From the NCBI GenBank assembly GCA_036877525.1, contig JAZGTH010000040.1, positions 1,550,001 to 1,614,000 of the forward strand: DNA of 64,000 bases, in the 5' to 3' direction. Under the pieces are notes generated by a model, which worked only from the letters and a program-made list of their open reading frames with translations, had not been told where the DNA came from and ran no database searches. How positions within the stretch are numbered: the stretch's first letter is position 1; each line of letters begins with the position of its first letter. This DNA comes from Chromobotia macracanthus (Eukaryota; Chordata; Actinopteri; Cypriniformes; Botiidae). The position numbers and the translations under genes were made by a program. Positions 37,187 to 49,725 of this stretch are shown piece by piece.

Positions 37187-38760
37187 TTAAAACATGCCTT
37201 CTCGTTGTCTCAGTGGACCTATCATGCCCTTGGTATAGGCCTGAGGTCCGAGTTCCTGGTTCAGATGGTGGCTTTCATTAGCACCCAGAAGGCCGGGATG
37301 TAAACAGCGTAACAAATTGGGCATGCACATATAACACACGGTAGGTTGGTATTCAGCCCAGCATTTTTCTGTGTTGTAAACCTCCATCTCAGATTCTACA
37401 GCCAGTCGATTTGACTCCAACACCTGCAGAGAGTTCACGGGTCCAAACAGAGGAAATCCCGCTGCGGGGCAACTCAAGGAAAATATTGACCCACTATTCT
37501 GAAAGAAGCCAGAAGAAGACGCTGATCATGATGAGACCAAGCAAAATGATACATATCCAGACCCTTCTCCACAGAGTTGTTCAAAATGGAATCTAATACA
37601 TTGAAAAACAATGTTGTCATTATTAGTAAGACAAGCTTTACCAGTATCATGGCACAAATAAGTCACTTTCATTTTCATTATTCACAAAAAGATTGCACCA
37701 AGATATTACCAAGAGCAAAGGTCCTGCAGGGGCACCACTTGAAGACAATTGGCTGCTACAAACAAAGCCTCTGCTGTGTTGAGACTAAGACCTGTTCCCC
37801 TGTATAAACAAAGTGGCTGACTGTCTCCATAACAGAGGGTGTTCCTCCAGACGGATCGCAGTAAGACGAGACTCGACAAGAGGACTGGTAAACACATGCG
37901 GTCTGACCGCTGCTTAAAGAACTCTGAAAATGAAAAACAGTCCACATATGCAGAAAGAAGTGCAGTTTCATATTAAAGGGGTGTATTTCTAATCTCCAAC
38001 ACTTTTTCAAAATATGTTTGATCCAATATGAATTGTTATTAATCATGATTATACAAATATTTGTTAAAAGGTTGAACTGTAGAACAGTGCTGCTGCTGAC
38101 CCACAGGCTCCTTAAGGGTCTTCGACCACTAAAACATTTACTATTTAATAAACTCTTAATCATTTTACATGGGATGATGATGTGGATTGCTAAGCTTTGT
38201 TAGAGTATAATTACGTGATTATGTGAACTGTAAGAAGAGCAGCCTAGATTTTTGCCATCGAAAACTTTCTTCAGTAAACTTTTCTTCAAATAACTTCAAT
38301 TTTGACTCCTGGTTTTCCCTCCTTATAATGGTCTACAGTCCTTAAGTGTAAAATCCCCTTAAATTTTGTTTATCATTACACATATATCATTAAATATCAG
38401 CTTCCTGGGTAGTTTCAGCGCAAATTGGTCGGTTTATCACGGCTTGTTGTCCAGCCTATTAATCTATCAGTTTTAATTTTGTATTATTTTGCAAGTGCAA
38501 ATTAACAAATGTATTGTTACAATGTCGGTAGTATGAACAAGTGAACAATGTTTACTCTTTCTCTGTGTTACCTGATCCGAGAAATTTTGCTTTTATTCGT
38601 TAGCAAAGTCAGCGGACTTCTTTGACAGCTCCCTGACTTTCGTGAAAACTACAGATTTTATTTCCACCTTTTTGCATCCCGACAGCAACATTGTGGGTTT
38701 AACGTTTTCCTACCTAATCGTCCAAGGGGAAGACGAAAGCGTTTTCTCTAGTAAGAAAGC
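37187..38760 (-). other. Candidate minus-strand gene, unidentified
   Basis: I do not recognise this gene, and its model is tentative. Reading leftwards there is a non-coding first exon ending at 38572 with donor CAG then GTAACA. An exon from 37923 follows acceptor TTTTCATTTTCAG. A last exon (37187-37495 at most) has a strong acceptor, CTTCTGGCTTCTTTCAG, and an open frame of about 100 codons. That frame holds NSLQVLESNRLAVESEM and a Cys-rich segment, EKCWAEYQPTVCYMCMPN. The 37923 exon has two open frames: one starts MCLPVLLSSLVLL, like a signal peptide; the other is Cys-rich (CVYQSSCRVSSYC) and joins the last exon in phase if the weak donor at 37791 is used. A possible TM-like frame at 37500-37590 overlaps the acceptor tract. 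It could equally be a non-coding transcript. Confidence 0.3.
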
Positions 38761-39057
38761 AGCGACCTGAAAGGTTTTCACTTTTCTGCTTGCTTGGCAG
38801 CAAAGTGTTATTGAAAGCACATTTTCATTTTATGCTTAATGGCAATGTCTTGCAGTGACGTAAATGTGACGTAATACCTCTTGTTCTTACGGCATTGACA
38901 AAATGTCAAAACATTAAGCAACAATGTAGGTTTCCAAACTAAACCGTGTACAATAATTCAATTTATTAAACAACGATTCGGCTCATTTTCACATTTCCAA
39001 TCGTCTTTTGAAACGCGTCCTGTCGGCTTCCGTAGCTAAGCTGTCAACAGATTCAAC
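38700..39057. promoter_or_regulatory. Probable bidirectional promoter, sars2 and upstream gene
   Basis: This short interval separates the sars2 start codon from the presumed minus-strand first exon. It contains CRE-like TGACGTAA and GTGACG words (38855-38875), a CCAATCG (38998) and CpG-containing sequence near 39010, and no TATA box near sars2. Head-to-head spacing of about 300 bp suggests a shared promoter. Confidence 0.45.
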
Positions 39058-42000
39058 ATGGCGTCCGCTGTAAGGGTATCCACACGCTTTTACTCACTTG
39101 TTCTGCTCACACCTAGAAGACACAATGTCGGCAGCGTATTTAGATGGCCCTGTCGGCCATGCTCTTCTCGGGCAGTCAGGAGCAGTCTTTATGAGCATAT
39201 ACGAGACGGGTACAGCCATAAACCCGAGCTGGACATGCATCGTGTATGCGAGGATACCGATGCGGTGATCGCGGAGGTGGAGAACCGCAAAGGAGATTTG
39301 CGGGCATCTGATGTCGGGCTTATAGTAAGCTTTACCATGTTATCACGACATTCCTTCCAACTGTATTGATGCATTAGTAATAATTGCATAGAGATGTGTG
39401 AAATGTGTCGATGTGTGTGCTGCAATGCCTGCCTAGATTTCAGTCTGGAAGAAATTACAAAACGTGCAGAAAGAAATATCTGAACTGGAGGAAAGAAAGG
39501 ACGTGATCAGCGCCAAAGTTCGCGCTCTTGTGGTAAGTGCGCTATCATTAAAAGATTTTAACTAAAATAACACATTTTCATAATGGCGATTAAAGCTGTA
39601 CAATGCTGGAGTTAGATTTGTACGTTTGTGATAAACTGCATCTTAAAATCAGTTTGAAACAATATTTTCTAATGCTTGTGTGGTACTCATGTGCCAAACA
39701 AAGTCAAACCAGCACTACGTCAGTTTGATGATCTGGATTACACTTTGGGTTGTTGAATTTGAATTTCGCACATGTTTGTTTTTTACAGGATGCACATGAA
39801 AAATCTACTTTGTCTAGTGTAAGTTCTGCCTTTTTGATTTGAGTGACGTATATTGAACTAAACATAAATACCGAAAATAAACAGTAATGGAAAAATACAA
39901 ATATAATTCAAAAATAATAATACAAAATTAATTTTGCACTAAATAAATATTTTCTGTATTTGTAACATCATTTATTTGTTTTCCTATTATTAGATTTATT
40001 TATTTATTTAGAATTATTGCAGGTTAGCTCCTCCGTATTGAAATAGCTAAAAGATACAACTTGGGGCATTTCTTTTAAAGTTGTTAATTGAATTTGCAAT
40101 GGATGAAAAAAAGATGTATTGTGGTTTGTAATATAGTTTGCAAGTGTAGTTTAAATATAAATACATGCTCTGAGTATATACTGGATACTGTATTTTAGAC
40201 TATGTTAGTGCTGACTTTGGAGCGTGTACTGGAATAATGTGTTTTGTAATTTGTTTCTATCTGGGTACTACAGCTTACAGAGTACAAGACTTTTAGAGAG
40301 GAGGGCAGAGCCCTTAGAGAGAAGCTGAGTCAGTTGTATTTGCAAGAAAGTGAGTTGGAGAAAGAACATTACTGTCGCGCTCTGAGGCTGCCCAACAGAA
40401 CTCATCCCAGAGTGGTGAGCCACCTCTTATCTTTTCATCATATATGAAATGGCATAACACATATGCTAAATACTTGACTGTCATATAATCTCCATTGAAA
40501 TTATGTTAAGAAATAATTAGGTAACCTTGTTATCCTGGTGTCAAGACATGGGAATTCAATAGGAATACTCATTAAAATATAATTTTACTCACTGAATTAT
40601 TTGTGCAATAATTACAAAACAGGAAAGCAGAGATGTGTGTTTTTTTATTCTTGTAGCCTATAGGAGATGAGAGCCAGGCAAGAGTAGTTGAATTGGTTGG
40701 TCAGAGACAAGGTAAATTAATTTTAATATATATAATTATGTATTATGGTGTAATCCAATGTCACCAGAACCATTACATAAATCAGATTGGTAGAAAAACC
40801 AGTTGATTTACATTTTACTGTTCCCATGCTTATTTAATGTCACTAGTTTACTTTCTAGTTTACTTTATTTAGCTGCTATTAACTATTACTCTTAAAGTCT
40901 GCATAGAATTTATTGTAACATGTTGCATGTCCACAACAGAGTTCGATTTCAAACCTAAAGGCCACCTGGAAATCGGAGAGAGTCTTGACATCATAAGACA
41001 AAGGTTAGATGCCATCTTACTCTGTTTGTTTTAATATTTTGTTTTTATTAGCTTTTCATGTTGTTTTCTTTTTTCTCAGGCGGCTCGCTCACGTGTCAGG
41101 GCACAGATCATACTACCTGAGAGGGGCAGGGGCCAGACTTCAGCTTGCCCTGCAAAATTTTGTTATGGATCTTCTTCAGAAAAGGGTCGATATGTTTTCT
41201 ATGTTTCCATTCGTTTCTTTATTTAAAACTTTCAGATGAACAAGTAACTTTCTTTTTATTCTTGCTCAAAGCGTTACATTCTTGTCATTTTACAGGGCTT
41301 CATTCCCATGACTGTTCCTGATATGTTAAAAGGAGCAGTTTTTGTAAGTACCATATACGTTTAGCTTGAGTGTACATTATGATCATTATGTACATTATGA
41401 TTTACATTTATGCATTAGGCTGTTGTTTTTATCCAAAGTGACTTACAGTGCATTTAAGGTGTTCATTTCAGCAATATGTGGAAATGAGATGTATGTGGAG
41501 TAAACAATTCTGATGAAAATTGAAATCAACACCCAAACAAACTATTTTGTGAATATTTGCTAAATGTCTATTCTTTGTGTGTTAAAAAATATTGTGTTTG
41601 TACATATTTCTGGCTGTGCAAATAGGAGAAAAAACAAAATGGACTGGACCGACCCCTGCAACACCATAACACTGTCATAGCCAATCAGCAATAAGGGGTA
41701 TATGGGCCAGCTGTTAGTCGTAGCCTGTGTTGCATAGTGTTGGTTATTTTGAAGTTGGAGCAATGAAGGGGGGGTGTGTTTATTTGGGTATCAATTTCAG
41801 ATGTTAACAGTGTTACTCAGAAAATGATTACTGCACCTTTAAGAATGAATAAGAGTTAACAACAACTTAATTGCTGTAGAGTAAGGTATCTGATGAGAAT
41901 GATCTGGTGCTGTTTTTGGATATGTTGTTCAGGAGGGTTGTGGAATGCAGCCTCACGCTCATAAATCACAGGTGTACTCTCTAGATCCTGCACGCTTTCC

Positions 42001-44204
42001 TGACCTCAATCTCGCTGGTACTGGGGAAGTGGGTGTGGCAGGTGAGAAACAACTTGAACTGTATTATATTTCATTAAAAATAATAGATAATATTGCCATA
42101 ATAAGTTGTGTAGATTCTGATATAATAATAATTGTACTTGTGTAATACTTGTAAACCATAAAGCCTATCACAAATAAAACAGCATGTAATTTATATATAG
42201 TTGATTGTTCAATCAAATTATAGTTTACTTCATTGTATGTCATTACAGTATAATTTAAATTATGCTAAATTATACACCAATAGTAAAATTTCAGGCTTTG
42301 CCAAAATGAACACCTTCCATTATAATGATCGGTAAAGAAAATGGACTCAAGCGTTTTCTTTGCTTTTACCCTTTAGGCTATTTCATGGATCATGCTGTCA
42401 ATTTAAAAGATCTGCCTGTCAGGTATAATGTTTCTGATTGATTGACAGAGCAATTGATTGATGCATTGAATGTTATTTAGCATAAGATAAAGTGTATTGT
42501 TTTAATATGTTGTTCCAGGACAGTTTGTAGTAGCACATGCTACCGAGCAGAAACAGACACCGGCAGAGAGCCCTGGGGCCTCTATAGAGTTCATCATTTT
42601 AACAAGGTAAGATAAATACCTGAGTGTAAATAGTATACTTGTATCCCTACTAGTAATACTATACTAGTATTCCTAACACTGGGATTGTTTACATTCACAC
42701 AGGTGGAAATGTTTGGTGTGACTTCAAATGAGACGGGAGAGGAGAGTTCACAGCTGTTGGACGAATTTGTCTCTATACAGAAGGAGATTTTCTCCTGTCT
42801 ACAGCTTCATTACAGGTACGTCTGTCCAAGAATTGTTTCAAAACACTGAGGTTACATTTACATAGATTACCCAGGCCTTTAAACAAAATCTCCAGTCACT
42901 CATCAAGAGTATACTGAAAATTATGTTAATGTAGCTAGTTCATTTGTGTTTTAATAATGTCACACATGAAATGTGACATGAAAAACAATGTATTTTTATA
43001 TCTCATTTGCTCAGTATGTTTTATTTGAGTATACAAAGTTGTGTATGTTGCAAAACCTGTTAAAAATTGAGAGCATTGTCTTCAGTTTTTAAAGACTAGC
43101 TTTTTCATTGCTGTGTTCAGTCGTGACAAACATAAATGTAGCAGTATTGTTCTCAAACAGAGTCTTGGATATGCCCACTCAAGAACTGGGGCCTCCTGCT
43201 TTCAGGAAGTATGATATTGAGGCATGGATGCCAGGCCGCGGAAGCTTTGGAGAGGTTGGAACTATGTTTTAAAACAGAGTTAACGTAATTGGTGTTACTT
43301 TAAAACAATATAAGAGCCATTAAACTGCATTTTTACATTTGCCATTTAAATTTAATTTAGCTTGATAACTTCAAATGCAAAGTCTGCATTTGAGTTTTTG
43401 TGTGAATATCAACTTGTGTTTTATTAGATTTCCAGTGCGTCAAACTGCACAGACTACCAGAGTCGACGCCTTAACATATGCTATGAGGCAAATGATGGAA
43501 ACCTTAAGTATGCGCATACGGTGAGGGGCTTGTTATAACTGACATAATAAGCAGTATTATAATCCGCAAGTGTGTTGTACAACATTTACACAGGGTGTCT
43601 GCAATTTGTGCACAAATTGCACAAAAATGACGGTAGCAGTCTAACATTATTTTTTCTATTTTAGGTAAATGCAACAGCTTGTGCTATTCCTCGCACCATC
43701 ATTGCCATTTTGGAGACTCATCAGAATAAGGTAAAATTCAAACTAAACCGTTCACTCATTAAACTATGAAAATAAAGTTGTTTCACTCTTGCAGTCAGTT
43801 TCTGTAAGTTTTGTTTATACAGGAAGCAACAATGTGATTTTATTTTCATATAAGCAACTCAAATCCCTTTAGTTCTGTGTAGTGTGAAAAGCAAAATACG
43901 ACATTTTCGCAAACCTGAACCAGAACACATTTATATGTTGCTTGTAATCTGATTAAAATCTGATTTTTGAAACAGATTTTTGAAATTCTTCTGAAACCTC
44001 TGCTATTTAAAGTGATACAGATCTGTTCCAAACAGTTTCTTTACTGAGTTTTTTGTCACAATATTTTTTCTCCATTAGGAAGGGACAGTTTGGGTTCCCG
44101 ATGCCTTGCAGCACTACCTTGGGTTAGAAGTGATAGACAAACCAAAATACACTCCTATTAAATATATTGGACCAAACCAACCAAAGCGTCATACCTCAAA
44201 ATAA
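39058..44204 (+). CDS. sars2: Seryl-tRNA synthetase, mitochondrial
   Basis: Class II aminoacyl-tRNA synthetase charging mitochondrial tRNA-Ser. Exons: 39058-39324, 39437-39532, 39789-39818, 40274-40414, 40657-40711, 40940-41003, 41080-41185, 41296-41343, 41933-42041, 42377-42422, 42519-42606, 42703-42815, 43161-43254, 43428-43520, 43665-43730, 44079-44204. They give 513 aa with all phases closing. The N terminus (MASAVRVSTRF, many Arg, no acidic residue for about 40 positions) is a typical mitochondrial presequence. Residues 90-165 form the coiled-coil tRNA-binding arm (VWKKLQNVQKEISELEERK), including a 10-codon microexon. Motif 2 is CYRAETDTGREPWGLYRVHH (about 326-346), and motif 3 is CAIPRTIIAILE (about 455-468). 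The length is close to human SARS2. Confidence 0.95.
41401..41475 (-). mobile_element. SINE tail fragment
   Basis: Resembles the 3' tail seen in the 46152 SINE copy (TTATCCAAAGTGACTTACAG; CAGTGCATT). The tRNA-like head is missing. Located in a sars2 intron. Confidence 0.45.
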
Positions 44205-44320
44205 ACTCCTTTATCATATATCACACTTTGGTGAAGTAATCCGTTTGCTGTATTCTCAACAGTAGGTGCAATGTTTGTGGGGTTTTATCAAGACAGTTAT
44301 TTGGCCTATACCAAAACACC

Positions 44321-44326
44321 AATAAA
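44321..44326 (+). terminator. sars2: sars2 poly(A) signal
   Basis: AATAAA about 117 bp after the sars2 stop codon. Confidence 0.65.
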
Positions 44327-44546
44327 AAGCTATCAGTGATGCCTCCTATGTGAATTTCCTATAAATATATTTTATTTCTATAACTACGTACTTGCCTAGA
44401 TCTGCTTTTAAATTATTATTAATAATTTCATCAAGGTCTGCATATACAGGAGTTTCGTAAAATAATCATAACAACCCTGAAAAAGTGTAACATAGTTAAA
44501 AAAAACTAATTGTAACTTTTAGTCAATTAAACTTTATATAAATCCA

Positions 44547-44560
44547 CCAGCAGAGGGCAG
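44547..44560 (+). promoter_or_regulatory. CTCF-like site
   Basis: CCAGCAGAGGGCAG, preceded by CCA, is a near-consensus CTCF core in plus orientation. Confidence 0.45.
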
Positions 44561-45597
44561 TATTGGTCTGCGATACATTTTCTGAAGTAATACAAGGTTG
44601 ATTCATTGCAGTTTGAAAGAAATCTCCAATTGATGTCATAACTTGTCTTGAAAGAGACAAGGTTTAATTAATTTATTATGTTTGTCTATGGTTATAATTA
44701 ATTCCATTCAAGAAGAAAATACGTTCATGAGAAGTCACAATTTATATTGTGTGTGCAGCGTCAAATGGGGTCAGCTGTTAACTTTGCCCCGGGTCCCCAT
44801 GCTAGGACAGGTGGCCACTAATGTATAGCTTAAAAAAATAACAATCCATTTTATGGAATATTTGCAACTTCTTTAAATTGACATATTAAGGTACAATGAA
44901 TGTAACATCTTCTACCATTTTAAAATCATTTGTTTAAATTAGAAACATAAAGTTTAACTGAATAGTTAGAAATTTCACAAAGAGGTAAGAAAAAAGTTTT
45001 AAATGTTTTGTATAGAACAAGTTTTACACACAGGCCTCATGTAAACCACTTACTGTCTAATAGAAATCCTAGTGTTGATCCTGCACAACAAATAGGCCTA
45101 TATGTGCTGGTTCACTGTATACTCAAATAAAATTATATTTTATTTTTTTATAAAAAAAATATTTTATACTCAGAACCTCTTAAAATAAATACAAAACTAC
45201 TACAACATAAATATTACATAAATAAGAAAGTTTAAGATGTGATTATTTCTACCAAATTTAACAGCTTAGGTCATATAGGGACTGGGTATAATTGTAATAA
45301 TTTTTTCTTCAGCATCTGTAAGAAGTAACTTAACTACGACATGAGTCATATGAATTACTGCATGAATAACACCATCTTAATTACATGTAAGTTCCTGCAT
45401 GTTAGTTAATGTATTAATTAATGATAATGATTGATAATGAAACTTGAAACTAAAGGTCATGCTGCTAAATTGCCATTGAGACAATGATGTCACGTTTTCT
45501 GAAATTCCTCTATAACAAATACAAGCGCTTTCTAATTGAACCCAGGTTCGCAGCACAATGTTGACCTAGGGTTTCGAAACGTAATTTCACGTTTAAA

Positions 45598-45611
45598 CCA
45601 GCAGGTGGTGA
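45598..45611 (+). promoter_or_regulatory. CTCF-like site
   Basis: CCAGCAGGTGGTGA, a good but imperfect CTCF core in plus orientation. Confidence 0.35.
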
Positions 45612-45739
45612 TATAGGACAAACGTGAGACAATGAGGTTTTGTTTTCCATCTTAATCCTTAAATATTTGCTGTTTGTGAAAATGTGCAACTGAAACACTT
45701 TTTATAACATTTATTTGTGTGAACATGCAAACCCATGAT

Positions 45740-46019
45740 GTCAACATTGCTAGTGTTGTGCTTGAGGAACTCCACAGTGGGCAGGATGCAGCTGATAACC
45801 CACAGCCTCAGAATGACCAGCAGGAAGAGCAACAGCTGCAGAGTGTTGTTGATCAGCATGTAGGTAAAGAGGATGTAATGAGAGCTGTCAAAGAACTGCC
45901 TGTGAGATGCAAATGTGTACAGGAAGGCCACGAAGAGTGGGATAACCACACACACCTTTACTGTGATGGGGAGGTTGTTGCTGGATGGGGTTGTTGTGTT
46001 GCTCAGTCAGCTTCTGCAT
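45740..46019 (-). pseudogene. Odorant receptor fragment, broken
   Basis: Minus-strand sequence with the start of a teleost odorant receptor (class A GPCR). An N-terminal segment MQKLTE is followed by a frame change and then a Ser/Thr/Asn-rich segment containing a glycosylation-like NTTT, ITVKVCVVIPLFVAFLY and FASHRQFFDSSHYILFTYML, ending LINNTLQLLLFLL. These match TM1, intracellular loop 1 and TM2. TM1 seems shortened by about 7-8 residues, similarity fades in TM3 and nothing of TM4-TM7 is found. A SINE lies directly beyond its 5' end. With a frameshift, an internal deletion and truncation it cannot encode a receptor. The family call is from pattern memory. Confidence 0.6.
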
Positions 46020-46151
46020 GTTTTAAAAGCTGAAATGAAGTTTGGGACATGGAACTGAAACATCATTCAGTTTGGAATGAAGAAAATGACAAAAAATGCA
46101 GTTGCAGACCATGTATGATATATGGAGACATTTTGAGGCCAAGATAAGGTC

Positions 46152-46290
46152 TTTACACATTTGGCAAACACTTTTAACCAAAGCAACATACAGTGCATTC
46201 AAAGTATGTTTTATCAGTTTGTGTGTTCTCTGAAAATCAAACATAATCTTGGCGTTTTAGTGCAACACTTTACCAGTTGAGCTACTGGTC
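46152..46290 (-). mobile_element. tRNA-derived SINE copy
   Basis: The best-preserved copy in the window. On the minus strand it has a box A-like GTAGCTCAACTGGTAAAG, a degenerate box B region, then a linker and the tail ending TTGGTTAAAAGTGTTTGCCAA. It abuts the odorant receptor pseudogene. The family name is not certain. Confidence 0.6.
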
Positions 46291-46299
46291 ATACAAAGG

Positions 46300-48698
46300 A
46301 CACTATCAATTCAAATTAAATATAATGTAGCACAACCAGTGTTACTCTAATTTGAAAATGGATAATTTCCATCTGATCTGATTTTGATTTAAAGATTGAA
46401 AACATGCTACTGAAAAATAACTATCAATTAATGATGCACATCATTACAGAGGAGGAATGCACATTTTTTGAGTCATGTTGCTTATGGAACAAAGCATCAA
46501 TATAGTAATTAGACAAATGACAGCTAGCCTAGATAGACAGACAGACTTAGATTTGCTTCATGTATTTTATAATGAGAGCATGTTTCATTCTATAATGACT
46601 TTGTTGCTCAACTGAAGTTGCTCAATAGCGGAAATTGGAATTCTTAGATAAATTCAACATTTAATAAAAATTTATAAAAAAAAGAAAGTTTAAATGCAGG
46701 CCAACATTGTTCATCTTGCTAACAAGACTATGAAAAACTTATAGTCTAGGAGATAATTAGGGGATAATTCATGGCTTTGAAGTTGTTATTTTCTTTTAAT
46801 TATTAAATATTTTCCCACATTTTTGCCTAGGTTACGTAAGCTGTCAAATATTCACAGCTAAAGAAATAGAGGCACTCAAAGTGTTTATATGTTTTTTATG
46901 GCTAGTCATTAACAGATCTATCAATAATTGACTGTGAACTCTGGTTTTCTGCCTGATTTTACCATATTATTTTCTCTGCAGTGTGACAGACAAAGTTGTC
47001 CTCAAAGTAGAAAGTACATTGTCAGCTTATCCTGCAAGGGCAGCAAGACACGTAGCACATAACTGCTTGTTTTCTGCAGTGCATTGACCTGAAATGTTGA
47101 GGAAAGAGGAAAACATCGACTAGCACATAGCACAGATAAGGTTTTAACATGCAGTGAAGGGGTTAGAAACACCAGATGTCTATGATTTAGGTCAACAAGT
47201 AGAAGTTGTGACGCAGCTCTCTCACATACTTTAGCTGGCTGTGGTAATGTTAACGTCTGATTGAACTTTGCTATGCTAGCTCAAACCTTTCTCTTACACA
47301 GAAAAAAGTTTAATTTTGAATAATTCACCCAGACAGCAACTTAAGGATGATTATGATTTTCATAGTAACTATAAAGCCAGTTTTCTAGTTTTATGGAAAC
47401 TAAAAGGTTGGGGAGACTGAGTGTAGCCGTCACACTGGCAAGTTGTCACAAATGCTCAGTTTTCAATTGCACAAATGGTCTTTTTTCTAAAGCAGTAATT
47501 CTGTGTGTCAGTTTCATACACCTAGTTTTAAACCAACATACAAAATGTAAAATGTGAATGTCATCATATTTTTAATAGCTTTTTAAAAGTGCATACCGTA
47601 CAATAAAACAACACATACATTAATGACCAGCTGCATAATAAAGGTAGATTTTTCAACTGTGTTTGCAGATATTTATGCAGAAATATAGAACATTTTAAAA
47701 CAGGAATGCCCAATCCTGATTCTGCAGGGCCAGTGTCCTGCAGAGTTATCTCCAACACACCTGCCTGGACGTTTCTTATGTGCCTAGTAAGATCATGGTT
47801 AACTAGTTCAGGACATTAGACATCCCTGTTCCAAAGGGTTGAAAAATTTCCAGGCACCAGTGGGCCTCATGCAGCTTTGTGGGAGAGATTTAAAACATCA
47901 GATTATGTACATACTGTGTCATTCTCACAAAGGTAAGATCAGATCTCATTATTAAACATATTTATGCTTGTTATTTAAAATCCTATGTGACTAATTTTGT
48001 TGTTAAACAGGCCATCAGTGGTTCACCACAACATTGCATATCAATGTAATTTGAGGTGTTTCCTAATTGTTTGGTCAAGGAGCTGATTTGGAAAATGATG
48101 TAAGCTAGTTGCCAAACTGCTTGATCCCTTTGGTAATTACATAGACGCAAAGCTGCAAAGCACATGTTTATTTAATGACATTGTACACTGATTAGACCCC
48201 TGAGAGTCTCTTTGCCACACATATACAGCAATACCTCAGTTTTTAATGAGGTAAATATGTTCAGTAAATGCTGGCCCACAGAGAGTACTTCACTCAAGAA
48301 GTTTCCACTGTTTTGAAAAACTTAAACTTCTAAAGAACTTTAATATGAAAAACATAATGTAAACAGTTAATTAAAAATGTGGTTATGATTTATGGAAACT
48401 GCAGTCTTTCCATAGCTTTGTACAGTTCTAATTAACTCTAATTAACAAATATTCTGTAGTGTGGATACAGTTCAATCCTTAAAAGGCCTCAAATCTTGTA
48501 TCAGTTCAGAGTTGAATTATGCTGTATTCATTTGAAAATAAAAGAGAATATAATGAAAATAATTATAACAATCTTTAAATATGGAGTATCTTAAACTAAG
48601 TAACTTGATTATTTTAATGTTTAAAGCAGAAGCATTACATGCAAAATTTCTAGTTAACTTAATAGGAGTGTCTTTAAATGTGCTTTAAAAGAGTTAAT
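46300..48698. other. Gene-free AT-rich stretch
   Basis: I see no coding frame, RNA gene or clear repeat structure here. Confidence 0.55.
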
Positions 48699-48810
48699 TT
48701 ACATTTATGCAGTTGACAGACACTTTAGGCAACTTAAACTCAATATATTTAAAAAAGTATGTTTCAGGAATCAAACCCATGACCTTCATATGCCAGAACC
48801 ATGAGCTTCT
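48699..48810 (-). mobile_element. Degenerate SINE copy
   Basis: Same family as 46152-46290: a tail-like ACATTTATGCAGTTGACAGA start, then on the minus strand a box B-like TCATGGGTTTGATTCC. The box A end is decayed. Confidence 0.5.
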
Positions 48811-49089
48811 AAAGTCAGCTTTTTTAAAAGGGTCTTTATTTGGAGAACGTTTATTGGTGCAACTTGTGCAACTTTCCTTTTCACTTGCTCAATGGCAGTC
48901 ATTGCTCGGCAAATATAGATTGTGTACTGAATTTAAGAGTCTGACACAGTAATTATAACTGAATAGAACCCTATATTTTAAAGTGGCAAACATTACGTAA
49001 TAAAAAATCATTGTCATGTATTGGAACATCTGCATTTATAATTATTTGATAATGGAAGCTTCCAGTAAACATCTAACAACAGCAAGACA

Positions 49090-49280
49090 CATAAAAATAC
49101 TAAGTTCTGTAAACGCGCGACATCTGATTGTTCCTTCACAACAAGGTACCAGATTGCTCTCTGAGACATTGACCTATTGTGTTTCTTCCTTGTGGAACAA
49201 GCTCCCAACCTTCACCCGATCTGCCGAGACCATCACAACCTTCAAGAAACAAATCTGTTTATCTGTTTTTGCAGGCACCT
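49090..49280 (+). mobile_element. Non-LTR retrotransposon C-terminal remnant
   Basis: An open frame holds HLIVPSQQGTRLLSE, then SSLWNKLPTFTRSAETITTF and KKQICL. The pattern of a VP-rich segment, then SLWN-LP, an RS and a final F-K is the usual C-terminal tail after the reverse transcriptase of CR1/Rex-type LINEs. No reverse transcriptase core precedes it, so this is a 5'-truncated remnant. Confidence 0.5.
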
Positions 49281-49650
49281 GACTAATCCCTAAAGCTCCA
49301 ATGTTCAACCTCATTTAATGTAAAAAAGTCTATTTCTACTGTTCATCTTAGTGTCTCTAGCATAACTACTCTCATTTAAAAATGTACTGTAGCTTTGTAG
49401 ACTAAGCTTGTTTTTTTGTCTGCTAATTACTGTATTTTAGAAATGTTTGTCTTGGTTGGAATTTTCTTTATGTAGGTGTTAATGCTATTTGGATTCTGCA
49501 CCCTTTATGCATTCCGTCATCTATAACTAGGGTAAATGCTGTAGTAAACATTGTTGCCATGTGTCTGGAGCATTATGTGGCCATTTGTATGCTCAGGTAA
49601 TGCAGTGTTTGTGCAAACCTAATCATTGTGTTTAAATGTACATTCTTATC

Positions 49651-49725
49651 ATCATTCATGCATACAAACTCTCAAAGATTCACTCATGCATACATCATTC
49701 ATGCATACAAACTCTCAAAGATTCA
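49651..49725. repeat. Two-copy tandem duplication, 43-bp period
   Basis: A 32-bp word starting ATCATTCATGCATACAAACT is repeated exactly (49651 and 49694). Confidence 0.85.

Larger units (their letters stand above)
44205..45739. other. Intergenic, sars2 3' UTR and AT-rich DNA
   Basis: Contains the sars2 poly(A) signal (44321) and two CTCF-like sites, and otherwise AT-rich DNA without coding signal. Confidence 0.6.

Noticed and set aside
37500..37596. Minus-strand frame reading like a transmembrane helix (WICIILLGLIMISVFFWLL)
   Set aside because: Preceded by an in-frame stop with no usable acceptor between, and it overlaps the pyrimidine tract of the next acceptor, so it is probably coincidental.
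45719..46033. Plus-strand frame of 104 codons rich in Gln and Glu
   Set aside because: It is the antisense of the odorant receptor remnant, which explains the sequence better.
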